64,000 nucleotides of DNA from VAZQ01 sp963816745 (GTDB taxonomy: Bacteria; Pseudomonadota; Alphaproteobacteria; Rhizobiales; Xanthobacteraceae): contig CAWFLQ010000001.1 of assembly GCA_963816745.1 (NCBI GenBank), forward strand, positions 806,001-870,000, given 5' to 3'. Below are positions 44,533 to 52,676 of the stretch, piece by piece. Under the pieces are notes generated by a model. It was not told where the DNA came from, searched no databases, and saw only the letters and a program-made list of their open reading frames with translations. The number at the start of each line of letters is the position of its first letter. The stretch's first letter is position 1. The position numbers were made by a program, and so were the translations under genes.

Positions 44533-45282
44533 ATGAAGAAGTTTCTGGTGCCGAGTATCGTGCTGAGCGCTTTCGTCGTCACTTCCGCCATGGCTGCTGA
44601 TTTGCCGATACGCAAGGCGCCGCCGCCCGCGGCGGCTGCCCCCGTCGCCTACAACTGGAGCGGCCTCTATATCGGCGGGCATATCGGCTACGGCTGGGGC
44701 GAGACCGACATCACCGACCGTACACTCCTCGGCAGCGCGCTCCTGATCCCGACGCAGAAGATCGACAGCGACGGATTTCTCGGCGGCGTTCAAGCCGGCT
44801 GGAACTATCAATTCGGCCGCTTCGTGCTGGGCGCAGAGGTGGACTTCTCCGGGGCCGACGTGCAAGGCAGTGTGACGAGCACGATCATCGATACCGATGC
44901 CTCCGTGAATCGTTCATCCAAAGCGACATGGATCGGCACTGCCACCACGCGCCTCGGTTACACCTGGGATCGCGCTATGGTCTACAGCAAGATCGGCGCC
45001 GCATGGGCGCAATTCGATTACGACAACAACATTTCGGTTGGCGGCGTTCCGGTCTACAGCTCGACCGCATCCGAGATGCGCTCCGGCTGGACGGTGGGCA
45101 CCGGCATCGAGTGGGCGTTCTCGGGCGCCTGGTCGGCCAAGGCGGAGTACAACTACATCGACTTCGGCCGCCGCACGGTCGACTTCGCGTCCTTTCAGGG
45201 GACCCCGGTCAATCTGGACGTCGATCAGCGCATCTCGGTGATCAAGGCCGGCGTCAACTATCGCTTCGGCGCGATGCCGTAG
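44533..45282 (+). CDS. Omp25/Omp31-type outer-membrane beta-barrel
   Basis: A 249-residue outer-membrane protein. The Sec signal is KKFLVPSIVLSAFVVTSAMA, followed by the typical Rhizobiales opening ADLPIRKAPPPAAAAPVAYN and YNWSGLYIGGHIGYGWG. Alternating strands continue (QAGWNYQFGRFVLGAEVDF, TRLGYTWDRAMVYSKIGAAW) to a terminal ISVIKAGVNYRFGAMP. These eight-stranded porin-family proteins contribute to outer-membrane structure. The start is the ATG of the signal peptide. A strong terminator follows. Confidence 0.93.
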   Translation: MKKFLVPSIVLSAFVVTSAMAADLPIRKAPPPAAAAPVAYNWSGLYIGGHIGYGWGETDITDRTLLGSALLIPTQKIDSDGFLGGVQAGWNYQFGRFVLGAEVDFSGADVQGSVTSTIIDTDASVNRSSKATWIGTATTRLGYTWDRAMVYSKIGAAWAQFDYDNNISVGGVPVYSSTASEMRSGWTVGTGIEWAFSGAWSAKAEYNYIDFGRRTVDFASFQGTPVNLDVDQRISVIKAGVNYRFGAMP

Positions 45283-45347
45283 GCAATTGATCCGGTCGGG
45301 GCGACCCCTCCCGGCGCGATCACGATCGATCGAGCGGATCAAGACAG

Positions 45348-45382
45348 GAGTCCCGGGTGCGCGCCCGGGACTCTTTCTTTTT
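45348..45382 (+). terminator. Rho-independent terminator
   Basis: A perfect 10-bp stem, GAGTCCCGGG and CCCGGGACTC, with a TGCGCG loop, followed by TTTCTTTTT. It is placed 65 bp after the Omp gene stop and in front of the convergent cydB end. Confidence 0.9.
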
Positions 45383-45410
45383 GGGCTGCGAGGAAACCTC
45401 GTCGCCTAGG

Positions 45411-46415
45411 TCAATGATACCCTTCGCCCTCACGCACCTTGCCACGGAACAACCAGTACACGAACACGATGTAGCCGAAGATGATCGGCAGCAGCGCGAC
45501 CGTGCCGAGCAGCATGAAGATCTGGCTCGCCGGCGCGGCCGCGGTCTGCCAGATCGTCAGCACCGGCGGCACGAGATACGGGAAGGTCGAGATCGCGAGG
45601 CCGAGATAGCCCAGCAGGAATAGCGCGATCGACGCCAGGAACGGCGGGATTTCGCGGCCCTCCTCGATCCAGCGCCAGATCATCAGCGCGACGAACGCGG
45701 TGAGCAGCGGTACCGGCCAGAGGAAATAGATGTTCGGGGTCGAGAACCAGCGCGCCGCGATGCGCTCGAAGGCGAGCGGCGTCCAGACGCTGACCACCGC
45801 CATGAACGCCAGCACGGCGATGAGCAGCAGCTTGGCCTGGATGCGGGCGCGTTCGGCGACGACGCCGTCGGTCTTCATCACCAGCCAGGTGGCGCCGAGC
45901 AGCGCGTAGCCGGTGACGACGCCGAGCCCGCAAAGAACGGCAAAGGGCGTCGCCCAGTCGAACGACCCGCCCGCGAACACGCCGTTCTCTACCTTGATGC
46001 CTTCGAGCAGGCCCGCGAGGATCAGGCCTTGGCAGAAGGCGGCCACCGTCGAGCCGGCGGCGAAAGCGAAGTTCCAGTACTTCTTGCTGGTGAGCGCGAC
46101 CCAGCGGAACTCGAATGCGACGCCGCGAAAGATGAGCCCCAGCAGCATCACGATGACCGGCAGGTAGAGCGCCGGCATGATCACCGCGTAGGCCTGCGGG
46201 AAGGCGATCCAGAGCCCGCCGCCGCCGAGCACCAGCCAGGTCTCATTGCCGTCCCAGAACGGCGCGACCGTATTCATCATCTGGTCGCGCTCGCGCTCCG
46301 CCTTTGCGAACGGAAACAGGATGCCGATGCCGAGATCGAAGCCGTCGAGGACGACGTACATCGCGACCGCGGTGCCGAGCAGCGCCGCCCAGATCACGGG
46401 AAGGTACCATTCCAT
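45411..46415 (-). CDS. cydB: cytochrome bd-type quinol oxidase subunit II
   Basis: A 334-residue integral-membrane subunit with about eight to nine helices. The N-terminus YLPVIWAALLGTAVAMYVVL, DGFDLGIGILFPFAK and the quinol-oxidase stretch TVAPFWDGNETWLVLGGGGL are diagnostic for CydB. A family-typical FPYLVPP is near the C-terminus. It follows cydA by 19 bp and is co-transcribed. No cydX-like or cydCD genes were seen next to it. Confidence 0.95.
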   Translation of the reverse strand: MEWYLPVIWAALLGTAVAMYVVLDGFDLGIGILFPFAKAERERDQMMNTVAPFWDGNETWLVLGGGGLWIAFPQAYAVIMPALYLPVIVMLLGLIFRGVAFEFRWVALTSKKYWNFAFAAGSTVAAFCQGLILAGLLEGIKVENGVFAGGSFDWATPFAVLCGLGVVTGYALLGATWLVMKTDGVVAERARIQAKLLLIAVLAFMAVVSVWTPLAFERIAARWFSTPNIYFLWPVPLLTAFVALMIWRWIEEGREIPPFLASIALFLLGYLGLAISTFPYLVPPVLTIWQTAAAPASQIFMLLGTVALLPIIFGYIVFVYWLFRGKVREGEGYH

Positions 46416-46434
46416 GGCGGCGACCTCCCTCTCT

Positions 46435-47838
46435 TCACCGTTGTTGCGGCGACAGGATCTCGCGCCCGGCTTCCGTGGCCGACGACAGCGGCCGCACCGG
46501 CGTGCCGCGTTCGGGCGGTTCGACCGCGCGCCCTTGCGGCCCTTTGGCGATGAGGCGGTTGATGTAATAGATACCCATCGCGAACACGATGCCGTAGACG
46601 ACCACGAACAGCGCGAGCGTCGAGGCGACGGTCGCGCCCGGGACCGGCGAGATCGCGTCCGCGGTGCGCAATATCCCGTAGGCGACCCACGGCTGGCGTC
46701 CGGTCTCGGTCACGATCCAGCCCGAGATCACGGCGACGAAGCCGAGCCACCAGGCATGCGACGCGGGCCAGAGGTACCAGCGCGTCTCGAACAGCGTCTT
46801 GCGCCACCACAGCCAGGCGCCCACCAGTCCGGCTGCGATGATGATGAGCCCGATGCCGACCATGACCCGGAACGCGAAGAACACCGGCACGATGGGCGGC
46901 CGCTCGGAGGGCGGCACGCTCTTGAGCCCGGGGAAGAGACCTTCGGGATCATGCTTGAGGATCAGCGATCCCGCCTTCGGGATCGCGATCTCGAAGCGGT
47001 TCATTTCCGCCTTTTCGTCCGGCCAGGCGAACAGCACCAGCGCGCCGGGCTTGCTGCCGTCCCAGTGCGCCTCCATGGCGGCGATCTTGATCGGCTGGTG
47101 CGCGAGCGTGTTGAGGCCGTGCTGGTCGCCGATGAGCAATTGCAATGGGCCGAGGATCGCCAGCATGCCGATCGCCATGCGCATCATGGTGCGCCCTTCG
47201 TCGAGGTGGCGGCCGGCAAGAAGATAGCGCGCGCCGACCGCCAGCACGACCAGCGAGGTGGTGAGATAGGCGGCGGTGAGCATGTGGGCGAGGCGATAGA
47301 TGAAGCTCGGATTGAACACCACGGCGAGCCAATCCACCGGATAGGCGATGCCGTCGCGCACCTCGTGGCCGGTCGGCGTCTGCATCCAGCTGTTCGCCGA
47401 CAGGATCCAGAACGCCGAGATCGCCGTGCCGACCGCCACCGCGATCGCCGAGAGGACGTGCAGCCAGCGCGGCACCCGGTTCCAGCCGAACAGCATCACG
47501 CCGAGAAACGTCGCCTCGAGAAAGAACGCGGTCAGCACCTCATAGCCGATCAGCGGGCCGATCACGTTGCCGACCACGACCGAGAAGCGGCTCCAATTGG
47601 TGCCGAACTGGTAGCTGAGCACGATTCCCGACACGACGCCCATGGCGAAGGACACCGCGAAAATCTTGGTCCAGAACCGGGCGAGGCGGTGGAGGTGCTC
47701 GCGTCCGGTCATCGTCCAGCGCACCAGCAGCGTCGCGATGAACGCGGACAGCCCGATGGTGAAGCTCGGGAAAATGATGTGGAACGTGATGGTGAAGGCG
47801 AACTGAAGTCGCGCCAGCAGGACGGGATCGAAATCCAT
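46435..47838 (-). CDS. cydA: cytochrome bd-type quinol oxidase subunit I (CIO-like)
   Basis: A 467-residue haem-bearing subunit that oxidises quinol and reduces oxygen. DPVLLARLQFAFTITFHIIF carries the haem-ligand His; FSFAMGVVSGIVLSYQFGTN-like sequence (here VSFAMGVVSGIVLSYQFGTN), EATFLGVMLFGWNRVP with conserved Glu, and GWIVTETGRQPW are all present. The loop between helices 6 and 7 is short, as in cyanide-insensitive (CioA) oxidases and unlike E. coli CydA. The enzyme would support respiration at low oxygen or under inhibition of haem-copper oxidases. Confidence 0.95.
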   Translation of the reverse strand: MDFDPVLLARLQFAFTITFHIIFPSFTIGLSAFIATLLVRWTMTGREHLHRLARFWTKIFAVSFAMGVVSGIVLSYQFGTNWSRFSVVVGNVIGPLIGYEVLTAFFLEATFLGVMLFGWNRVPRWLHVLSAIAVAVGTAISAFWILSANSWMQTPTGHEVRDGIAYPVDWLAVVFNPSFIYRLAHMLTAAYLTTSLVVLAVGARYLLAGRHLDEGRTMMRMAIGMLAILGPLQLLIGDQHGLNTLAHQPIKIAAMEAHWDGSKPGALVLFAWPDEKAEMNRFEIAIPKAGSLILKHDPEGLFPGLKSVPPSERPPIVPVFFAFRVMVGIGLIIIAAGLVGAWLWWRKTLFETRWYLWPASHAWWLGFVAVISGWIVTETGRQPWVAYGILRTADAISPVPGATVASTLALFVVVYGIVFAMGIYYINRLIAKGPQGRAVEPPERGTPVRPLSSATEAGREILSPQQR

Positions 47839-48211
47839 CGGTCATTCCCCGGCAGCTAGAGCATTTTCCGGAAAAGTGGACACCGGTTTTCCGTAAGAAA
47901 ATGCGACGACTCAAGGACTTCAGAGAGAATCGAACCGTTGTGACGGCATGATCGCTCAAGTGTCCTGCAGAGTCATGTAGGCCGCCGCAGTCAGCGGTGA
48001 AGATCAGGTAGCGAAAATGCATGGCTTCCCCGCAGTGCGGGAAAACGCGGGGCGGCGGTGGACAATTCGCCGGCCGCCGCGGGATTGCAGTGGGTTCGAG
48101 ACCGGTTCGCCGCTATTCTAGCAGTCGGTGCGCTCCGGCCCCGGGTCTTGCTTGAATTGGGTCTCGCTTGATGACCGGCCGGCGGAGCGTTCAATCGGCT
48201 GGGGGATTTCA
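47839..48211. other. intergenic region with one palindromic element (47861-47904)
   Basis: A 373-bp divergent gap between cydA and the purine permease. GCATTTTCCGGAAAAGTGG (from 47861) pairs with the GGTTTTCC...GAAAATGC end at 47904, the same family as the elements at 11443 and 62320. The rest shows no coding or motif evidence; no FNR box was recognised by eye. Confidence 0.6.
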
Positions 48212-49540
48212 ATGACCGACGCAACCAAACCGACGAGCGAGCGTCCATTCCTGGATCGCTATTTCGGCTTGACCGAGAACGGCACCAATGTCCGCACCGA
48301 GTTCATCGCGGGCATCACGACCTTCCTCACCATGGTCTACATCATCTTCGTCAATCCGACGATCCTGGCCAACGCGGGCATGGACAAGGGCGCGGTGTTC
48401 ACCGCGACCTGCATCGCGGCCGCGGTCTCGACTTTGGTGATGGCGCTCTACGCGAACTATCCGATCGCGCTGGCGCCGGGCATGGGCCTCAACGCCTTCT
48501 TCGCTTTCACCGTCGTGCTCGGCCACAAATATACCTGGCAGCAGGCGCTGGCCGGCGTGTTCTGCTCGGGCGTGCTCTTCTTCCTCATCTCGATCTCCGG
48601 GCTGCGCGAATACATCATCAACGCGATCCCGAAGAATCTGAAATTTGCGATCGCCGCGGGCGTCGGGCTGTTCCTCGGCATCATCGCGCTGGAGCAGGCC
48701 AAGATCGTCGTGGCCAATCCGGCGACGCTGGTGACGCTGGGCGATCTCAGGCAAGTGCCGGCGATCCTCTGCCTGCTCGGCTTCGTGCTGATCGTCGCCC
48801 TCAATGCCCGCAACATCATCGGCGGCACGCTGATCGGCATTCTCGTCGTGGCGCTCATCGGGTTGCCGCTCGGGCACGCCCAATTCGGCGGCATCGTGGA
48901 CGTTCCACCATCGCTGGCGCCGACCTTCCTGCAGCTCGATTTCTCCCGCGTTTTCGAACTGACCTTCCTCATTGTCATCTTCAGCTTCCTGTTCATCGAC
49001 CTGTTCGACAATGCCGGCACGCTGATCGGCGTCGCCCATCGTGCCGGCTTCCTCGACAAGGAAGGCAAGCTGCCGCGCATGAAACAGGCGCTGGTGGCCG
49101 ACAGCTTCGCCGCAATGTTCGGTGCGCTGATCGGCACCTCGACCACCACCAGCTATATCGAGAGCGCGGCCGGCGTCTCCGCCGGCGGCCGCACCGGCCT
49201 GACCGCCGTGTTCGTCGCGATCTTCTTCCTGCTGGCGCTGTTCTTCGCTCCGCTCGCCGGCATGGTTCCGGCCTATGCCTCGGCGGCGGCGCTGCTCTAC
49301 GTGGCCTGCGTGATGACGCGCGGACTCGCCGAGATGGATTGGGACGACATCACGGAGTATGCGCCCGCCGTGGTCGCCGCCATCTCGATGCCGCTCACCT
49401 ATTCGATCGCGACCGGCATCGGGCTAGGCTTCATCACCTACGCGCTGGCAAAGTTGATCGCCGGCAAGTTCAGCGAAGCCAAGCCCGCGGTGGTGATCCT
49501 CGCGATCATCTTCGCCATCAAATTCGCGTTGCCGGACTAG
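48212..49540 (+). CDS. AzgA-like NCS2 purine permease
   Basis: A 442-residue permease of the AzgA-like nucleobase transporter group (adenine, guanine or hypoxanthine uptake). FLDRYFGLTENGTNVRTEFI at the N-terminus, ITTFLTMVYIIFVNP, the substrate-site LAPGMGLNAFFAF and GTSTTTSYIESAAGVSAGGR are diagnostic. About 12-14 membrane spans can be counted. The ATG at 48212 is just after a GGGGGA. It could feed the apt/mtnP purine salvage steps but is not linked to them. Confidence 0.93.
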   Translation: MTDATKPTSERPFLDRYFGLTENGTNVRTEFIAGITTFLTMVYIIFVNPTILANAGMDKGAVFTATCIAAAVSTLVMALYANYPIALAPGMGLNAFFAFTVVLGHKYTWQQALAGVFCSGVLFFLISISGLREYIINAIPKNLKFAIAAGVGLFLGIIALEQAKIVVANPATLVTLGDLRQVPAILCLLGFVLIVALNARNIIGGTLIGILVVALIGLPLGHAQFGGIVDVPPSLAPTFLQLDFSRVFELTFLIVIFSFLFIDLFDNAGTLIGVAHRAGFLDKEGKLPRMKQALVADSFAAMFGALIGTSTTTSYIESAAGVSAGGRTGLTAVFVAIFFLLALFFAPLAGMVPAYASAAALLYVACVMTRGLAEMDWDDITEYAPAVVAAISMPLTYSIATGIGLGFITYALAKLIAGKFSEAKPAVVILAIIFAIKFALPD

Positions 49541-49714
49541 CCCGAAAGCCCCCGACGATCAGCGCCAGGGGCATGGAGCCGGGCTGGTTTGGGCCCGGCT
49601 TGGACGCGACTGACTTGGACGCAACTGGCTTGGGCGCGGCCGGCAACGGGATATTAAACGATTAGGCGGAAAGATGCCCCGCTGCACAGCACAGTTTGGC
49701 GGGATGCCGAAGCC

Positions 49715-50446
49715 ATGGCTTCAGAGACTCCGACCGAAACCCCCGGCGAGAAGCGACTCGATGAACTCGAGAAACGCGAGGATCGCTGGGAGAACTTCCG
49801 CGAGTGGGTGACCGTCGCATTGCTGATTTGCACGACGGTCGGCGTTATCTGGCAGGTTCACGAGATGATGAAGGTCTACGGCCCGATCAAGGACCAGGCC
49901 GTTGCCAATCAGCAATCCGCCGCCGCCGCCAAGATGGCTGCCGAGGCGGCGCGCGATGCCGTGAACCTGGCCAAGACCAACGCGGAAATACAGTTGCGGC
50001 CTTACGTCTTCATCGAGGCCAACGGCCTCAAGGCGAGTGCCAACGGCCTGGAGGCCGACCTTGTCGCCAAGAACGTGGGGCAGACTCCGGCCTACCGGGC
50101 CCATGTGCGCGGGCTGGTGCGCGTCGTCGACTTCCCGATGAAGAGCGGCGAGGTGCCGGCGCGGTTCGATGACGGCGAGAAGAGCGCGGCCTTTCACATC
50201 CCTCACCACAACACCAATGTGCTGGGGCCGGGCCGGGAGCTTCGCTTCGCCGGCGCCACGCGCTCCTTTGACCCGCGCGACATGGCGGAGGTGAAGCGTG
50301 GCGGGACGAAGAGAATCCTCGTGGCCGGAATGTTTTATTATCGCGACGTCTATCGGGCCCTGCACTACACCAAGTATTGCATGATCTATGCGGGGCTGAC
50401 TCTCGACACCATGTCGTTCTGCAGGGAGGACGACGAGGGGAAGTGA
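49715..50446 (+). CDS. single-pass membrane protein, unknown
   Basis: A 243-residue protein, not recognised. A charged N-terminus (KRLDELEKREDRWENFREW) precedes one membrane helix (VTVALLICTTVGVIWQV). Next is a short coiled coil (AAAAKMAAEAARDAVNLAKT), then a ~140-residue beta-rich domain starting EIQLRPYVFIEANGL. In the latter, AKNVGQTPAYRAHVRG and PGRELRFAG resemble the immunoglobulin-like ligand domains of many small proteobacterial membrane proteins. It is probably an anchored extracytoplasmic domain; no operon partners were found. Confidence 0.65.
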   Translation: MASETPTETPGEKRLDELEKREDRWENFREWVTVALLICTTVGVIWQVHEMMKVYGPIKDQAVANQQSAAAAKMAAEAARDAVNLAKTNAEIQLRPYVFIEANGLKASANGLEADLVAKNVGQTPAYRAHVRGLVRVVDFPMKSGEVPARFDDGEKSAAFHIPHHNTNVLGPGRELRFAGATRSFDPRDMAEVKRGGTKRILVAGMFYYRDVYRALHYTKYCMIYAGLTLDTMSFCREDDEGK

Positions 50447-50483
50447 TCCGTTTCGGATCAAGGCATGGCCGAAGCGTCCGCCA

Positions 50484-50650
50484 CTAGTGCGGTGGCTCTG
50501 ACGTTCCGATCAGTCTCGCAGCACGTTCTTCATCGGAACGTCACAGCCAAAACCGCACTAGAACCATAAACTTCCTAGTGTCCCTTTGCTTCCAACGTTC
50601 GCACCCGAGCGTGCTGCAATGTGATGCGAACGTCGGAAGCGGGACACTAG
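50484..50650. repeat. two adjacent CTAGTG-type palindromes
   Basis: The first palindrome pairs CTAGTGCGGTGGCTCTGACG (50484) with CACAGCCAAAACCGCACTAG (ending 50561). The second pairs CTAGTGTCCC (50575) with GGGACACTAG (ending 50650), with inner CGTTCGCA/TGCGAACG arms. They match the pair at 6352-6518 in layout. The right-most CTAG provides the TAG stop of the zinc-ribbon gene. Confidence 0.8.
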
Positions 50651-50952
50651 GACGGACCCAAAGAGGTCAGGTCGCGCGATTGAGCCGGCTGACCTATCCA
50701 CGCATCTTGCGGCTTCCATCTGTGCATTTGTCCGCACGCCGGGCAGCGTAGCGGCACCGCCACCGAGGGGAGCGAATGAAACACGACCCATTTGGTCGTC
50801 AACCCCGTCGTAACGGGAACGCCGGTCGTCGGACAGTTGATGAAGATATTCGCAAGTCGCGAGCCAGTATCCCGATCGACACGAGGGCATTCGCGCGGCT
50901 CGGAAGCAATATCCGCTCTTGCGACCGGTTCTATCGGCTCAGTCGTTTGCAT
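50647..50952 (-). CDS. small zinc-ribbon-like protein
   Basis: About 101 residues. The C-terminal ~55 residues are the recognisable part: FINCPTTGVPVTTGLTTKWV...VPLRCPACGQMHRWKPQDAW, i.e. NCPxTG followed by CPxCGxxH, a likely zinc-binding unit; I recall similar short proteins in Bradyrhizobium. The first half is unconserved, so the start is uncertain (ATG 50952 chosen; others upstream to 51042). Function is unknown. Confidence 0.6.
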   Translation of the reverse strand: MQTTEPIEPVARADIASEPRECPRVDRDTGSRLANIFINCPTTGVPVTTGLTTKWVVFHSLPSVAVPLRCPACGQMHRWKPQDAWIGQPAQSRDLTSLGPS

Positions 50953-51353
50953 CTGGATGAAACCTTGGGTCGCTTCCCGTGAGCCTAGGGGCGGGGGCAG
51001 AATTCCCATCAAGCGTAGTGGTAATACCGTCCAGGGCGGCAAGTCCTGATGACAGCCGTGTGACTGTCCCCGTTTTCCACGCTGTCACAATCTTGATTCT
51101 GCGAAAAGAATCGGAGGGCGTTCCACTTGTCAGGAGATTTCACCACGACGACGAAGCGACCAATTCCGCCTCGACGTAGTGGAATTTCGGAGTCGGGGCC
51201 GGCCGCGAGACATGCGAGTGCCGAGAACCTTGCATGTCGCAAGCTCGCGGCTCGCTGTCATCCCATGGACATCGAAGCGGCGGATAAGAAGCGTTGCGTG
51301 ATCGCGCATCGCCGCTTCGTTCGATGCCTTCACCTTTATCTCCGGCTGACCAC
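50953..51353. other. intergenic region, no convincing gene
   Basis: A 401-bp stretch between the zinc-ribbon gene and phoU. A minus-strand open frame of 77 codons (51009-51242) has no recognisable features or ribosome-binding site. No repeat was seen; the phoU promoter is presumably here. Confidence 0.4.
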
Positions 51354-52085
51354 ATGACGAGAGTCTTCGAAGCGGAGCTGCAGGATCTCGCGCGGATGGT
51401 CGCCGAGATGGGTGGGCTTGCCGAGCGGCAAATCACCGAGGCGATCGAAGCATTGACCACGCGCGACAGCAGCCGCGCATGCCGGGTCATCGCCGCCGAC
51501 GCGCCGATCGATCTGATGCAGCGCACCATCGAGGAGAGCGCTATCGAGACGATCGCGCAGCGCCGGCCGGTTGACAAGGACCTGCGGCAGGTCGTCGGCA
51601 TATTGCGGATCGCGAACGAGCTCGAGCGGATCGGAGATCTCGCGAAGAATATCGGCAAACGCATCGTCGTCATCGGCGGCGTGGAAATTTCACGCCGTTC
51701 GATGCGCGGCATCCGCCACCTGGCGGACTTTGTCATGGCTCAATGCCGGGACGTCCTCGACAGCTTCGCGCACGGCGACGTCATGATGGCCCTCGACGTC
51801 TGGCGGCGTGACGAGGACGCCGACCGGCTGTGCACGAGTTTGTTCCGGGAGTTGATCGCGGACATGACGGAAGACCCGGCGGTCGTCCCGTCCGGCATTC
51901 ATCTTCTGTTTTGCACCAAGAACCTCGAACGCATGGGCGACCACGCGACCAATATCGCGGAAGTCGTCCACTATATGGTGACGGGCTGCACGCTGCTCGG
52001 AGAGCGGCCGAAGGCGGATGCCACCAGCATGGTCTCCGTCGCAGCAGGCGGGGCAGGCGCAATGCTGCCCGTGCACGCCACCTGA
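51354..52085 (+). CDS. phoU: PhoU-family phosphate signalling protein
   Basis: A 243-residue PhoU-type protein, which links the Pst phosphate transporter with PhoR. It has two three-helix-bundle repeats, each with the acidic metal-binding motif: RIANELERIGDLAKNIGKRI in repeat one and CTKNLERMGDHATNIAEVVH in repeat two. ARMVAEMGGLAERQITEAIE is the first helix. No pst or phoB genes adjoin it, so it is an orphan copy. The start could be ATG 51324 or 51354; neither has a good ribosome-binding site. Confidence 0.9.
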   Translation: MTRVFEAELQDLARMVAEMGGLAERQITEAIEALTTRDSSRACRVIAADAPIDLMQRTIEESAIETIAQRRPVDKDLRQVVGILRIANELERIGDLAKNIGKRIVVIGGVEISRRSMRGIRHLADFVMAQCRDVLDSFAHGDVMMALDVWRRDEDADRLCTSLFRELIADMTEDPAVVPSGIHLLFCTKNLERMGDHATNIAEVVHYMVTGCTLLGERPKADATSMVSVAAGGAGAMLPVHAT

Positions 52086-52090
52086 TGCTG

Positions 52091-52197
52091 GCGCATGTCC
52101 ATTAGCGCGTTTACGCGCGTCTTCAACGCGCTATGGAAAAGCTTGCCCTCGGGCTTGACCCGAGGGTGGGAACCGGTTTTCCGATAAGGACATGCGC
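52091..52197. repeat. GCGCATGTCC element interrupted by a 31-bp repeat
   Basis: Outer arms GCGCATGTCC (52091-52100) and GGACATGCGC (52188-52197) and GGAACCGGTTTTCC define the element seen at 52692. Between them sits a 31-bp unit (52103-52133) shared with 59037-59067, and a CCCTCGGG-CTTGA-CCCGAGGG hairpin. Confidence 0.8.
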
Positions 52198-52214
52198 AAA
52201 ATCAAGAAATCCGT

Positions 52215-52641
52215 TCAGTCGATCACCGCCACCGCGTTGATCTCGACCAGGCAGCGCGGATCGGTGGCGAGCCGCACCACCTGCACCGTCGTCGTGGCCG
52301 GCTTGGCGTCGCGGAAATATTCGCCCCAGACCCGGTTGAGCGCGTCCTGGTCGGTGAGGTCCGTGACGAAGCGGTCGGCTGTCACGACGTCGGCGAAGGT
52401 CGCGCCCACCGCGGTGAGACCGCGCTTCAGGTTCTCGAGCGCGGCACGGGCCTGGCCCGCCATGTCGCGCGGCATCGAGTTCGAACTCCTCCGGCCGGTG
52501 CGGGTGGTGATGATAGACCGGCGCGGCGGTGACGCCGGCGAGATAGATCGTGGTGCCGCCCCTGACCTTGATCGCCGGCGCATAGGGCATCCACATGTCG
52601 GGCGCGTCCGGCCAATGCACGTGCTCGATCGACTTTGCCAT
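52215..52641 (-). CDS. RidA family protein (frameshifted)
   Basis: A RidA/YjgF-like protein of about 141 residues. The N-terminal part reads MAKSIEHVHWPDAPDMWMPY and KVRGGTTIYLAGVTAAPVYH; after one extra base near 52475 it continues MPRDMAGQARAALENLKRGL and ends TDPRCLVEINAVAVID, with the typical Arg-Cys-LVEI pocket. This one differs clearly from the two RidA copies in the catabolic cluster. GGGAG precedes the ATG at 52641. It follows the uracil-DNA glycosylase gene across a palindromic element. Confidence 0.88.
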
Positions 52642-52676
52642 GTCGTAGCTCCCGTCGTTGATCGCGAAAGCGATGC

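Noticed and set aside
46246..47859. 537-codon plus-strand frame opposite cydA
   Set aside because: Antisense to unmistakable cydA; low-complexity Arg/His/Asp composition.
51009..51242. Possible 77-codon minus-strand gene between the zinc-ribbon gene and phoU
   Set aside because: No ribosome-binding site, no recognisable domain, composition like random frames.
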